From: Endothia cerciana | Lineage: Eukaryota > Ascomycota > Sordariomycetes > Diaporthales > Cryphonectriaceae | Assembly: GCA_026119935.1 (NCBI GenBank) | Contig: JALRMH010000038.1 | Span: 310,001-374,000 of the forward strand | Length of the DNA: 64,000 nt | Direction: 5' to 3' | Shown here: in pieces, positions 48,203-60,252 of the stretch | Layout of the letters: the number at the start of each line of letters is the position of its first letter | Position numbering within the stretch: the first letter of the stretch is position 1 | The notes under the pieces: generated by a model | Told to the model about the DNA's origin: nothing | Database searches by the model: none | The model's input: only the letters and a program-made list of their open reading frames with translations | Program-made: the position numbers and the translations under genes

Positions 48203-48489
48203 CGGAGAGGACAGGCCAGCGCCCGGCGCTCACTGCGTTACTATGTAACTATGTTGCACCATTGCACCTACGCGAGGACATAGTAGACCGAGCTGGGCGT
48301 GGCATAGGATGTGGCGACGACGCCGTGGGTATCCAATCCCCCGCCCGGGCTGGGTAGGAGCATCTACACACAGCACAGCAGACGAACATGCGGAACAGAG
48401 GCCATCTGCATACAGTACATACAGCAGCCTAACTACTTGGGGGACGAGAAAGACAAGACGGGCTAGAGCATAGTACCGAGTAGTACCGT

Positions 48490-48553
48490 AGCACCATAGC
48501 ACCATAGCACCATAGCACCATAGCACCATAGCACCATAGCACCATAGTACCAT
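48490..48553. repeat. 8-bp tandem array AGCACCAT, about eight units
   Basis: Seven perfect units followed by a variant with GTACC. It is part of a wider set of CCATAGTAC-like motifs. The minus-strand frame through it is a repeat artefact. Confidence 0.95.
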
Positions 48554-49223
48554 ACATATCCTTATGATACATGGGATACTAGGCCGTGCGGTACCGTACT
48601 ATCAGCTCCGCGCTCCCACTGTCCCCTGCTGCGGTACCTTCCCCGTGCGGCGCTGCCGGCTGGTCTGGAAGAAGTAGCGAGCCTCCTCCGCCCTGTTGGG
48701 GCCCCCCCTCCCCTTGAGGTACTCACCTACCCACCACCATACCCAGTAGTAGATAACGTACGTGCATGATATAGCACCTGCAGGGTACTGTAGGTACCGG
48801 TATGGTAGGCCCCGCGGCACCGCACCGGCCCACACCACCCATTTCCCGCCCTGTCTCGCTCTGTTCTACCACACAGTAGCAGCACCTCTCTCTGTCTTTC
48901 CTGCCGCCGCCGATCGAGTCTGCTACCTGAACCTCTCCCTCCCCCTCTTCTGTCATCCTCAATTTGGGATCGCAGACCAGACGCACGCCCTACTCAGATC
49001 TTCTCTCTCAACAGCCGCACGTGCAGGCTACCACACCTCTGCTCCACGGTCACGGCCACCGTCGCGCATGCCTGCAAGCTTAACTTCCGCCGCCTGAAGG
49101 CTTGGATCCACCCTGCCTGTGCGATCCGAACTCTCGACCTAACTGACCGGAACAGAACCGCGACCACCACACCACTCTCCCCACCCCCTTCGACGACTGC
49201 TCGACCCACTATTTGGCGATCGC

Positions 49224-49227
49224 GCTC

Positions 49228-49271
<44 letters not shown>

Positions 49272-49282
49272 CCCCCCCCCCC
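49224..49282. repeat. CT microsatellite followed by C14
   Basis: (CT)n with one CCCT interruption from 49224 to 49268, then 14 C to 49282. Another C13 run follows at 49338-49350. Confidence 0.9.
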
Positions 49283-49790
49283 ACATATCTCTGCTGTGCT
49301 GCCCAAGCACCGACCGTCCGTCCGTCTGTGCTTCTCGCCCCCCCCCCCCCTTCCCCCCCCAGAAAAACAACAACTCCAGGGCCTCCCCCAGATACGACTG
49401 GCCTCCATGGGCAGATCCTATCTGGACCTCAGCTCTGAACCTCCGCCTCGGGTTGCTATACATATCACCGGGCAGCACCAGGATCAGGATACCAGGACCA
49501 GGACCGGGGCAGGACGAAAACGGTTGCCACAATCTGTTTTGTTCTAGCCACCCCGGGTCGAATCCCCCCTAAGCGAAGACGTAATTCCCAGCCAGGCGAC
49601 ACATACACGCACACACACAACACAACACACAAACGCACTGGCGCCACACCCCGTCCGTCGCCCCGTTCGGTTCGGGTCGTTTTGATTAGGTCCCCTGATC
49701 ACCTCAAGCCGCTTCACCTCACAGCCCATACCTTCTCGTCCCTCGCCTCTGCTTTGCCTCGACGAAGCGGAACGGACCACCCAACCCACA

Positions 49791-49803
49791 CCCCCCCCCC
49801 CCC
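49791..49803. repeat. C13 homopolymer in 5' leader
   Basis: Thirteen C, 71 nt upstream of the start codon at 49874. Confidence 0.9.
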
Positions 49804-49873
49804 AAAAGACAGACATCCACACACACCACTGCCTCCCCAGGACGACCATCGCGACGGCGACACCTCCCCGAAC

Positions 49874-50560
49874 ATGCCCTCCCTCGCCGGTGGTAACGGC
49901 GCCGCCAGGACCGCCTCCTCCAAGTTCCAGCTGCCCGCCCTCGACTTCAAGTTCGGTTCCCTGACGGACGGCACAGACATCCCGCCACCTCTCCCGTCAC
50001 CCATACAGGAGGAGGGCCCCGAGCTGCCCAAGGCCGCCCAGCCCGCCGTCGACCCTTCTGTGAACCCCACCACCACCACCACCAATGCCACCCAGACCAC
50101 CCCGGAGGCCCAGAGGAACGGCCTGAAGCGGTCCGCAGAGCAGCTCCCGCCTGCCTCGCCCACCTCCACAAAGGCTCCGCCTAGCATCCGACGTTTGTTC
50201 AGCCGCAACCGACTGGACGAGGCCCTGTATGCTGACCGTCACCCCGTTCTAGTCGACGGTGTCATCCCCCCCAGGCCCACGAGCCAGAGCAACGCCAGCA
50301 TCGCCACCGCCACCGACAAGCAGTCCAAGCGCAGCTCCGGATGGTTCCGCCGCCTGCGAGGCTCCGACGGCATGGAATCCAGGCGCTCCAGCCGGGTCCT
50401 CGTCCCAACCGACCCTTCCAGGCCTGCCGTTCTCGGCACCCCCACGCCGACGGGCCCCCCGCCCCCCAAGATTCCCGAGTTCAGGGCCCTCGGATCCAAG
50501 GTCGACCTCTCCGATGATGCTGGCAGCCTCGGCTCCGACTTGTTCAAGGACATCAAGTAG
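49874..50560 (+). CDS. Conserved-looking fungal protein of unknown function
   Basis: Single-exon gene of 228 residues. The ATG at 49874 (MPSLAGGNGAARTASSKFQL) is chosen because the frame upstream is only CT/C-rich leader. The protein is mostly disordered: a Pro/Glu segment, a short Thr run (TTTTT from a trinucleotide repeat), a basic patch (SIRRLFSRNRLDEALYADRH), a second basic patch (KQSKRSSGWFRRLRGSDG), and a defined C-terminus, DDAGSLGSDLFKDIK. Two compact segments, PALDFKFGSL and the SSGWFRRLRG region, look like short interaction motifs. Many Arg/Ser pairs suggest phosphorylation. No enzymatic domain, signal peptide or membrane segment is seen. The family is not recognised. It converges with the ROM2-like gene. 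Confidence 0.75.
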   Translation: MPSLAGGNGAARTASSKFQLPALDFKFGSLTDGTDIPPPLPSPIQEEGPELPKAAQPAVDPSVNPTTTTTNATQTTPEAQRNGLKRSAEQLPPASPTSTKAPPSIRRLFSRNRLDEALYADRHPVLVDGVIPPRPTSQSNASIATATDKQSKRSSGWFRRLRGSDGMESRRSSRVLVPTDPSRPAVLGTPTPTGPPPPKIPEFRALGSKVDLSDDAGSLGSDLFKDIK

Positions 50561-50862
50561 ACGGTAGGCCGGGACGCTTCGCTCCTCCGCCGGCGACCTG
50601 GTTCGGATCCCCCTGCCGGACTCAACGCGGACAGAGGGAACCCGATGCCAGATCGCCGTCATCGGTTCCGGGCCGACCGCGTCACCAATCGAGACGATAA
50701 AATGCTTTGCTACAGACAAGCCTGGAGAGAGGTTGAGATATCGAGTTCGAGATACCCCGCTCGCCCTACGCGAGCTCATTTACAGCAAGGAGAGCATCCC
50801 TTTAATCCTCTACGCGCCTTTAAAATCAAACACCCCGCCCCCCGGGCACCCGAGCGGCCTTT

Positions 50863-50877
50863 CCCCCCCCCCCCCCC
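50863..50877. repeat. C15 homopolymer
   Basis: Fifteen C, about 300 nt downstream of the 49874 gene stop. Confidence 0.9.
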
Positions 50878-51187
50878 TTTCCTTCTTCACATTCTTCTTC
50901 TTCTTTTCCCACAGCAACCGCCTTTCCCTTCGAGACCACGGCCCCCTTGCCGATTCGACACGGACTTATTTAACCAACGCATTGAGAGAGATGGAGGAGG
51001 TAGACGGAGGCCTATCTTGGTGTATATTCTCTGGGTTTACTTCTCGGCGCTTCTCTTGATACCTCAGAGCTGGGGCACCAAGGTATCATGCTGGCAGCCG
51101 CACATAATCATCTGACGTCACGGAGGTGCCGTCATTCCCGCGAACTCGTGGGGTGAAATATGCAGGACGGGATGGAAGGCCATCTTC

Positions 51188-51385
51188 ATGAGGGAACAGG
51201 CATGTCTCGTGTGTTCCACGCTACGAGGAATTATTGACGAATTCGAAGGGGCCCCAGCAAGACCAAAATTCAATACATATTTAATGGAAGACGCTACCGC
51301 CGATGCATTGGGGTTCATTCCTATTTTGATTGACAAAGCATACAAGGAGCCGGACTTGGCAGTGCGAACCCCGCGCTCTTCGTGA
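51188..51385 (+). CDS. Small orphan open frame, doubtful
   Basis: 65 codons starting MREQACLVCSTLRGIIDEF. Composition is balanced and it contains FNTYLMEDATADALGFIP. No family recognised and no splice extension found. It may be a remnant or chance. Confidence 0.2.
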   Translation: MREQACLVCSTLRGIIDEFEGAPARPKFNTYLMEDATADALGFIPILIDKAYKEPDLAVRTPRSS

Positions 51386-51831
51386 ACCTGTGATTAACAA
51401 AACCATCTAGGTATACGGCTGTGTGGCCTGCGACATGTGCTGTGGTCCAAAGGACCGCCAAGATCACCTATGTACAGCTCCATCGTTGTGCGGTACATGG
51501 TCACCAGCAAGCCGCTGAGCTTTGCACCGTCGAGCAGCCACAGGCTATGGACAGGACACTAAAGATAGCCAGGGCATACTAGCGTACTGCAGCGCGGTGG
51601 GGAAGTGTCGATAGAGCAAGGTCCGCGGAACCGTTTGCTTTCTATCCAGCACCGGCCATAACAGCATAAGGCGAGTCAGAGTCGGGCGCTGTGTTGTGCA
51701 ACGTCCATCTCACGAGAAGGAGAAAACAGTGTGCGTCCAATGCCTGATGGAGCTCTGACGAAGAAGAGGCAGCACGAAAACCATTTGGGAGTATTGGACA
51801 GGCATCCCTCCTTGTTCATATCCTCCATTTT

Positions 51832-51845
51832 GGGGGGGGGGGGGG
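51832..51845. repeat. G14 homopolymer
   Basis: Fourteen G on the plus strand, downstream of the ROM2-like gene. Confidence 0.9.
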
Positions 51846-52713
51846 CAAGCACAAGGGATCTTCTCATGAGCTCTCAGGAAGGCCTAAGCCAGCCGTAATG
51901 CAGTAACTAGCGTTTTCCTCCCAGGTGTGCCATTGCCATTCCTGCTAGACGAACGGGCCAAGATGATAGTCTAGTGGGTCCGTAGGATCGTGGTGCGTCT
52001 AGGTAGGCCAGGGGAGAGTCTCACTGGAAGGGATGTACGCTAATAGTCATGGGGATCTTGAGCTCGCGGTGCGTCCCAGAACATGGGCGATGTTTTGTGA
52101 TGGTCGGGAAAGGTCCGGGCCTGTTGGTCTGGCGTCCTGGCTCCCTGTTGAGTCATCGTGCGACTATTGTCTGAAAGGGAGAGCAGGTACGTGGCCTGGG
52201 TGGACATGGTGAAGGTTGTTGGATGGTAGATAGGTTTCCATCACTATAGAGAGCCTATCGATGACCCATAGGAGTCCACATCAACGAGATTCAAGAGTGT
52301 GGACCACAAGCCGAGGGTACCAACAGGATGACGGACTATACTTATAGATAGAGAGTAATCATAGTAAGAAGACTAAGGAGGGTCGATGACAGCAGTCTCA
52401 ACCGGGAGTGAAGCTTATATTCACTCATGACATGGTAGAATGCTAAGAACAGTTGAAAGTAACCACAATGAGTAGCTAGTGTAGGCCAACGAGGGAGAAA
52501 AGGCCTCATGGCCAGTTGCACACCGTGCCTGAACATCGCTCATGAGAGCATCCATACGTTCGTTGCTCATTGCTAGATCCACAATCACCAGGATGTGAAC
52601 CTGATTTATCACCTCGATCCTTAACCACAAGACGAAGTCTCCTTGAGGACCTATGAACCCATCGCAAAACCCATCGCAAAGCCCCTCTTCCCATGCGCCT
52701 GGCTAGCAGTCCA

Positions 52714-55700
52714 TTAACCAGCCTTGTCATGTCCATCGTTAAGTAGCAACTCCAGGATAATTTGCATGCCAGGAACCTCAGGATGCGTCATGGTAATCTT
52801 GACCGTGCCCTTCGAGTCCTGGCCACCGGGTATTACCGATCCGGCACCGACACCGCCGGCGCCCGTCGGCCCGCGTACTCCATAATCAAGACAGCGCACG
52901 TCGCGACCAGCTACGATCTGCCTCAGCCGGCCGTTCTCTGCGTTGCGCACCTCGACGTAGTCTTCGTTGAACAAAACCAGGTACTGCCCAAACATGGTCG
53001 CCCCGCGAGCCTTCTTCTGCTTGCCCGAGTACTCCATGATCAGCGTGCGAGAGACCTCACCGTGCTTGTCAACATATACCGCGCAGTCCTCGTAGGCGAG
53101 AATGAACTCCTGATCGTTAAGTTTGAACATGCCGAGCGGCCGTTGATCACGGATGCGGTTGGCGATGTTGGCGATGGTCGGCTGGCTGAGGCCACTCGGC
53201 ACGGACATGGTCTGCTTCTTGTCCAAAGTGAGCATCTCAAAGCCTTTCGCGGTGGCCACTGCAATATACGTCTGAAACAGGTTGAGCGAGTAACATTCCG
53301 TTGGCAGATAGAACTCGTCAAAATCCCGGAACGACTCCGTCAAGCCGTTGCCACCGCGGCGCCCGCCAAAGATACGAGGTCGTTTCTCGGAGGACCGCTG
53401 GAAGACCGGTTCCAGTACCTTGAAGGTGGTGTGCATACCTTCCTTCCGCTTGTAGAAGATGAGCATGCGTTCCTTCATGCGGGCTGTGGCGAAGAATGTG
53501 ACGTCCTTGGCAAGCCGTTGTGGTGCTTTGCGTACGCTGTCGTGGCTTGCGGCTGGGAAGTTTGAAGTCGGCGCGATTGTCTCCAGGGGATATGCGATCA
53601 GTGACCGGTCTGCTGTGACGAGACAGATTGAGAACTCTTCCAGGACAGCTATTTGTGTCACCCTGGCGAGTTGCACAGACTTAGACGGTGTTAGCTGATC
53701 GTTCCGGACGCACGAAATGAGGGAGGTAGTAACTCACCCTAGTCCAGCCCCGAGGATTTGAGGCCTCAGATATATAGACCCCATAGTCCGTTCCAATTGC
53801 CACCAGCGACTTGCCAAACGCTGTGAACGCCGTGGCGCAGTTCACTTGAGCCCTGCATACCGCTGGCGGCCCCCTACCAGAACCGTATATTTTCTCGATC
53901 TCGCGAATCGAGCGATCAAGGGGCGTTCCCTTGATGGGGACGCCGGGCGTCTTGCCGATGGCGGACACTGTGTCATATGCAAACGCACCATCGGCCAGGA
54001 CACGGAGCCTGAATGGCTCCGCGTTCTGAGCGTGCAGTGCTCTTGCATGCTGAGTCTTGGCCTCGATGATTTTGCTGCACCAGAGCTCGCGGTCTTGTTG
54101 GGACGTCGCGTACAGAGTGTACACCTCGTGGCCAAGATGCTTCACTCTAAAGGGGTATAGGGCGGCATCCGCCGAGCCCGCGGTGTTGATGCGAGTGACG
54201 GCGTTCATGTTCAGGGACCCCATCGAAGATCCCGTGTCAGAGTGTGAAAGCATAGGACGGTCCCCGTTAGACATCACCTTGTTCAGCTGGGTGCCAGAGG
54301 CATTGGCGATCGCGGTCCGGGTCAGAGGGGCCCTCAAGCCCCCCTGCTTCATGACGGGCTCATCGCGCATGCTCTCCAGGAAGAGCAAGGGCATGGGAAT
54401 TGGCTGTGGGAGGTCAGCACATGTGAGATCCTTAGCTTGAACTGCGCAACACGGACCTCTTTCGAAACGTCGTATTTCTTGTCCTTCCCGTCTTTGGAGG
54501 GATACTCCTTCGCGAGGATGAAGTAATGGTCAAACAGCAAAGCATGTGTATCGACCCACCGCACACCTTTTGAACCCATTCTTGTGAGGTCGCCTCGGTG
54601 GATTAACTGCCTTCCCAAGTGATCCAGGTTCAAGACCGATTGGAACCCTGGGCGGAGGACCAGTGCGGACTGCAGCATATGAAGATCGACCTTGCTCTTG
54701 CTGCGGGCAACGGCTTCGTCACACTTGTGTGTCACAGCTCTGATCTCGTCGAGGGCCTTGAGCAAGTTGGTTTTCTCCTCACTGTCCTGCACCATCTTCT
54801 TCAAGCTTGCGTCAAGCAGCAGACTGTATCGTTGCAGTCGCGTGATGGGCGCCTTCAGAAAGGTATCCCATCCTAATCGGTTCGAGCGTTTGTGACGTTG
54901 TACATGTTCCAGAAACTGAGCGAACAACACATTGCGCGAGGCCTCTTTGCGAATTGCCAGCTGAGCGAGGGGAAAGGCTGCAGAAAATTCCAGGTAGGGT
55001 GCCTCTGCTTTCCGGATCCAATCACGGAAGATGTCAGAGAAACCAACGATCCACGGACCCTGCTCATTTTGACGGTACTTCAACTGAGCCAGCAAATATT
55101 CCTTATTGACTTGGTGAACTGCGTCAACCTTGCCGAACACTTTGTCGATGAAACCATTAACCCTCGCGGGGGGGATGATGGGTGGCGCCCAGGCCTTGAG
55201 CTGGTCTCGGTACAGGAGCCGAACAACATCCAGTTGGCCCATATAGTCCTCCTCACCAGTCACAATCTCGTGGAGAATGTTCTGTCGGTCAGTCTCCTTC
55301 CTTGGCTTCGCCTCCACGCTGGCTTTGTCGAGCTTGTAGAATGTCGCCCAGTCCGCGTGATGCGTGGATTCCTCCGTCAAGAGCTCGTCCAGGTTGGCCT
55401 TCTTGAGCGTTCGTGTGCAGTGGTATGAGTAGCATCTGCCGCCAACCTCTGTTTCATGCACCTTCGACGCATAGCATCCAGACCCGGTCATCTGCCACAA
55501 AACACCGGAGACTGTACCTTGGCCAAACTTTGCCCACTCCTCATCCTCGACAAGTATGCCGGCCTCGTAAAGTCGATCAGCCACCATCACGCCTAGCGTC
55601 TCAGCATCTGCGATATTCATGGTCGGCACCTTGGAGGTAAAGAGCTTAGTGAGCCCTTCCTCGATTGTCTTGCGCTTTAGGTCGGGCTCGCCTTCCGCCA

Positions 55701-57960
55701 GTTCCCGGAGCCAGGCTGCGATGCTGCTGAGTGCCCAAGGCTCTGAGCAACGTTTGCAGTCACCAGGACTTAACTTCTCAGGGATGAACTTCTTCTTGCG
55801 CCCACTTGGCAGTGTTATCAGATCATAGGCCATGGGAGACGGCGTCCCTGTTTCGTAGCCCTCGAGGGGTGTGCCAAGCTGCGATCCATTATGCTGTTGA
55901 TGTTGCTGCCGCAGTGCCCTCTTGCGCTCTTCTGCAGCATCTGTCCTTGATCTTCCGGGGACCTGGACCGCAGGTGTCGTGGTGTGACTTGACAGTGAAA
56001 TCGACCTCTCGACCTGTTGTTGATGGGTCAATGGGTGTTGATTTACATCGAAACCCTCGGCGCGTTGCGTCCTCGAGTCAGCACTCAGTGAATAGCTGTG
56101 TTGACTTGGTCCGCGACTTGGTGATTGCACAGATAGCAACGGACTTGTGTCAGATCCGCCAGGCAGGGCCGGCAACGGGCGGTTGGACAATCCTGGGTGG
56201 AAGAAAAGATCAGGGAGATCCTCCTTCGTTGGCGAGTCACTGCCACTCGCACGATCATCACCCTCGTCGAAGCTGCGGCGTTGAGCCGTTGGAGCTTGTA
56301 GCCCGCCGGTATCACCGTAGTCCACATTGACAGCCACCCCATAGTAACCCCCATCGTCGTCGCTATCGTCATCTGGATAGGGCAGATTCTGGTCGGTTGG
56401 AGGCGGTGGTAATGGCCTTTCGCGACCCTGAAGCGACGTTGACCTTGCCGGCGGAGAAGCAGCAGCATTGTTGTCGTACGACAGGTTTAGATTCGGTGTG
56501 TAACCTCCGCTCAAGGCTGCAAGATCTAGTGCTCCAGCATACTCGCTATCGCTGCCGCTCGGCTGCTCTTCTGGAGGAACAGGCAGTGAGGATGTCGCTG
56601 CCGGATGACTGGGTGGGTATAATGAATATGACGTGTTTCCGCTGAAGCGTCGGTCCGTCAATTCGTCCTCTTGCATCATGGCCAGACCAGCTGCTCCATC
56701 TCCATCACTATCATCATCCTCGAGGAAGGTGCCCGGCGTGCTACGACTATTGAGTGTCGATGCGTTCGAGTTGTACCGACCCACGCCAGTGCTTATTGTC
56801 CCCTGCATGGTCGACGCTCGCGAATCAAAGCTGGTGCGGAGTTTGTCCAGGTCGTCGTCAGACAGGTTTCCGTTGATCGGCGCAGGCCGAGAAACGTTAC
56901 CACCACCACCGCCTCCTCCCCCACCTAGGTCATTGAAGATGTCCTCCATCAGGCTCTCCTGTGCTACCTGTTCCGTGGAGAAGTATGTCACACTCGGGTC
57001 GCCGGCCGGCTCGTCCGGGGTGATTTCCGTCGGTCGACTCGGGAGCGGAGCGTTGGTCGGATGCCTTGCCAAGCCTGGGGACGAAGGCTGGTCGTAAACC
57101 GGAGGCGACGGGACCGAGGACGTATGTGAAACCTGACGCGCCCTAGAATTTACGAATGCCGCATTAGGATCTGCCGCAGAATAGTTTGGGCCAACGGGCA
57201 TCTGGAAGGAACTGGGATAAGGCGCCTGGGAAGCATATGGAGGACCCTGTGGAGACGTGGCTCCGTTGGACTGGTGAAGACCGCCCGTCCAGGTGGCCTG
57301 AAAGGATGCGGGTGGCACGGGTGGTGATGAGTGTGGCAAATACTGCGGGCTGGGTAGACTGGGCGCATACTGCGAGTTGCCTGCTGATGCATGCATCTGC
57401 GGTGACACGACTTCGTGATTGTACGTGGGACTGTAGGGTGGGTTCGCCGCCTGAGTGTACGGCGCGGTGGGCTGCTGGGACGCCAAGGAGCTGCTGTAGG
57501 CATGTCCATACTGGCTGTAGCGTTGATGGGTCGGGCTGACGCCTGCGTAGGCCGATGGGTCGTAGGCGGCGTGGTGGTAGGTCGTGGGCTGGGGAGCGTA
57601 GCTCGTCGGGTGGACTGCCGTCGGCGAGGCATATCGCGCGGCTGGGTGGTAGGGCACCGTTGTCGAACTCGACCTCGCGAAGTCTTGTGGATTGTATGAT
57701 GTCGGCGACATTGGCGCCTGCTGAGCCTGGCCCTGATATGACTGTTGGTAGCCAGCCGCCGACCCAGTCGGGCTCGTCAAGTACGCCTCGGCCTGCCTCC
57801 CCATGTCGGGACTCTGGTGTCGAGCGGAGTCGGTAGCGGAGTCGTCGCCCTCGTCGAAGCTGCCCCTACGCGGCGGGTAGACATTTTGACCCTGGCCAGC
57901 AACGGGATACTGCACCGGGGGTAGATGGCCGTAGCGTGGGTTGTTGCCTCTGAACGACAT
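52714..57960 (-). CDS. ROM2: ROM2-type Rho1 guanine-nucleotide exchange factor
   Basis: It activates Rho1 in the cell-wall integrity pathway at the plasma membrane. Model: exons 54457-57960, 53738-54402 plus one base (to 54403), and 52714-53679; 1711 residues. Intron 1 has donor GTCCGT and acceptor CAG; intron 2 has GTGAGT, branch GCTAAC and an AAG acceptor, all in phase. The first ~700 residues are disordered, rich in Ser, Pro, Tyr and Gln. A DEP-like module follows (about 730-880: LSSIAAWLRELAEGEP, GTVSGVLWQMTGSGCY). The DH domain spans about 890-1085 (ILHEIVTGEEDYMGQLDVV, APITRLQRYSLLLDA). The PH domain spans about 1105-1280 (RQLIHRGDLTRMGSK, LWCSKIIEAK). A CNH domain follows to the end (TQIAVLEEFSICLVTADR, YLVLFNEDYVEVRN). 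This order is the hallmark of Rom1/Rom2. The ATG at 57960 starts MSFRGNNPRYGH. Confidence 0.92.
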
Positions 57961-60252
57961 GTCGCACAAGCAGGGTGAGAACACTCGCGAGGGCCGTCGT
58001 GGCAGATTCGGCGATTGTGTGCCAGACTTCGTACGTCAAGAGGAGGCCCTGCTGACCTTGACGTCAAGGTGGGTCGCGCTGTCGAAGATGCGCGAGGGTC
58101 CGTCGTTCACCGCGCGTGCGGATTGAACGTCGAGGCGTGTACTTGGGGCAGTTGCGCCGGGAAGTAGGACGATGAAGGTCGGGGAGCCGGGGTGGGCGAG
58201 GCGCAGGTCGAGAGCCTCTTGGGTAATGTGTCGTATCAGCCTCGAAGGTCAGGAGTCCAGGCACCCGAGTCGCAGCAGCGGTCCGTCGGCCGAGGGCAGA
58301 GGGCGGAGGCGAGGTGGGCTGTACAAACAGGCACCGGGCTGATCGGATCCGCAGGTGGACGTCGAGCAGCAAGGCAGGAAAAGGGTCTTGTATCAGACGC
58401 TGAGGTATGTCGCCGGCTCGCGAGTGCTGTTTGCATATGCCGGCCTCATGTGGCTCGGCTCGTTGGCGTCGGCGTTTGGGGTCGGGTAATTTGATATGGG
58501 GTATCGCCGTGCCACGCGTGGGTTTCGGTTCTAACCCTGGCTGGTCAGAGAGGCCTCAGAGGAGGGTCCGGCTCAATCGCGGTGGAGAGGGCTATACAGT
58601 ACATTCAGTGTCCAAAGTCGTCCCGGCACAGGTGGCTCGGTGGCTTTTGCTGCTGGTGGTGTCCAGACTGGGTCGCTCCTCACCGGTGGAGAAGATGACG
58701 GCTCGTCGAAGGCGATGAGGAGGAGAGGAGGTGTTCCATCCTCAGGAATGGCTACAGTACAGGAGGTAGAGATTGCGCATCCTGCCTCGACCCGGGGCCT
58801 GGCCTGGGAATAGGATCTCAGCGATCCTTGAGGCGAGCAGCAGCCGGGGACTGGAAGCAGGAGCTGCAGCTGGAACGCCGTTGGGTGAGCGCTGTAAGCA
58901 GAGCCCAGTCTAGCGGCCCCTGCCAGTCACCCACCCCTGTCTGACCGTTACTGTCAGTGGGTTTACCCTGGGACCCGGGCCACCAGACAATCTGCACAGT
59001 TAACCAGGTACGCCGTGCAGGGTCCATGGTGTGGAGGGTCAGGTACCAGGGATACGTGAGTGACGAGGACTTGGCCCGGTGTGATACCCTCGTAGCTGGT
59101 GCATCTCAGCACCCTACCGGTATACTATAGCAGCTCGCGCCCCGTCGCCCTCCTGGGGGGCTGTCCCTCACTATCCCTTCTGCAAAAGTGCCCAGGTGCG
59201 CCACGGAAGCAGCTGGCCCTCACACGAACACGCACTGTCAAGATATCCGTGTTCTCTTCCTCGTTGTCCTTCTTGTTCTTCTACCCTCCCAGATCCCCTA
59301 ACTCCACCAGGCTGCATATCTCCTGCTGTGGTGAATCGCTTCTTCTTCCTCTTGCCGGGATTGAGACTCGTACTGTATGGCCCCAGGTCTACAGTAGGAC
59401 TAGGGCGTGGACAGAGCTTACCATTATGAGTAGTTGGATCTGGGCTGATGTGCAGTAATGGTCTCGTTGAACGATGTTATCCCATCACTATGTACATTAC
59501 ATTACCCTCTATAGACCGTGACAGGGACACAGTACAGAACACGGTCTGGATGCTTGGTAGGTCCAGGGCCCCAGGCATTCCTGAGGTCTGCCGATGAGCC
59601 ACAATCGCATCTACCTATAACCACGTACGGCGCCGGGCCACCTTCATCTGGGGTGCCTCGCAGGGCCAGGTGAGCCTGAAGATAGCGGGCTGGCTCCTCA
59701 GCAGCTGCATTGGTGCCTGCTCAGCTAGTGCGCACCGCCCAGCGCCACCGACACCGGCCGAGGGCCGCCGAGGTACAGACGATTTGATGGCGTTCCCCGA
59801 GGGAGTCTGTCAGGACGGGGAGGGGACGAGGACGAGGACGAGAACCGGGATGACCGAGGTCAGAACATCCCAGAGACGATTATGTACTGGCCTGTAGGGC
59901 CTCCTCTCCTAACGGACGATATCCTTGTAGTCGTTTCAACAACTTGAATTTCCCGAGTGCTGGGCGAGCATGAAGTCATCGCATGCACTGGCAAACTCTG
60001 CTTAATAATAACGGCCAATCTCATTGAGAGCGGGGTTCCGGATGGCGAATGTGGGGTGGAGGGGGGTGGGGGGGAACAAGTTGGAACCTCGCCGTGTCGG
60101 ACCTTGTCGTCTACAGTCCCAGTTCCCATAAACTTCGGTTCTCCTCGCTTTCCCGCTCGTTTTCCTTCAGAGATCATCATACTCGTCACTGTAAAAGCCA
60201 GAGAAACAGCCATCACGAACCAGTCCCAAAACAAGCCACAAATACAGCCAAC
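57961..60252. promoter_or_regulatory. Divergent intergenic region between ROM2-like and SOD1 genes
   Basis: The 2.3-kb space holds both promoters. I see no supported gene; frames near 58192-58718 and 59099-59458 lack motifs and codon bias. A G-rich stretch sits at about 60056-60074. Confidence 0.5.

Larger units (their letters stand above)
47819..49873. other. Gene-free, simple-repeat-rich region and leader of the next gene
   Basis: It holds a G14 run, an 8-bp tandem array, a CT microsatellite with C14, and further C runs just before the next start codon. No gene is supported in 47.8-49.8 kb. The last kilobase is CT- and C-rich on the plus strand and probably contains promoter and 5' leader of the 49874 gene. 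Confidence 0.5.
50561..52713. other. Intergenic region between convergent genes
   Basis: It contains C15 at 50863-50877, G14 at 51832-51845, and one small plus-strand frame at 51188-51385 with protein-like composition. No gene firmly supported. Confidence 0.5.

Noticed and set aside
48230..48553. Minus-strand 107-codon frame with repeated LWCYGAMV
   Set aside because: It is a read-through of the AGCACCAT tandem array, not a gene.
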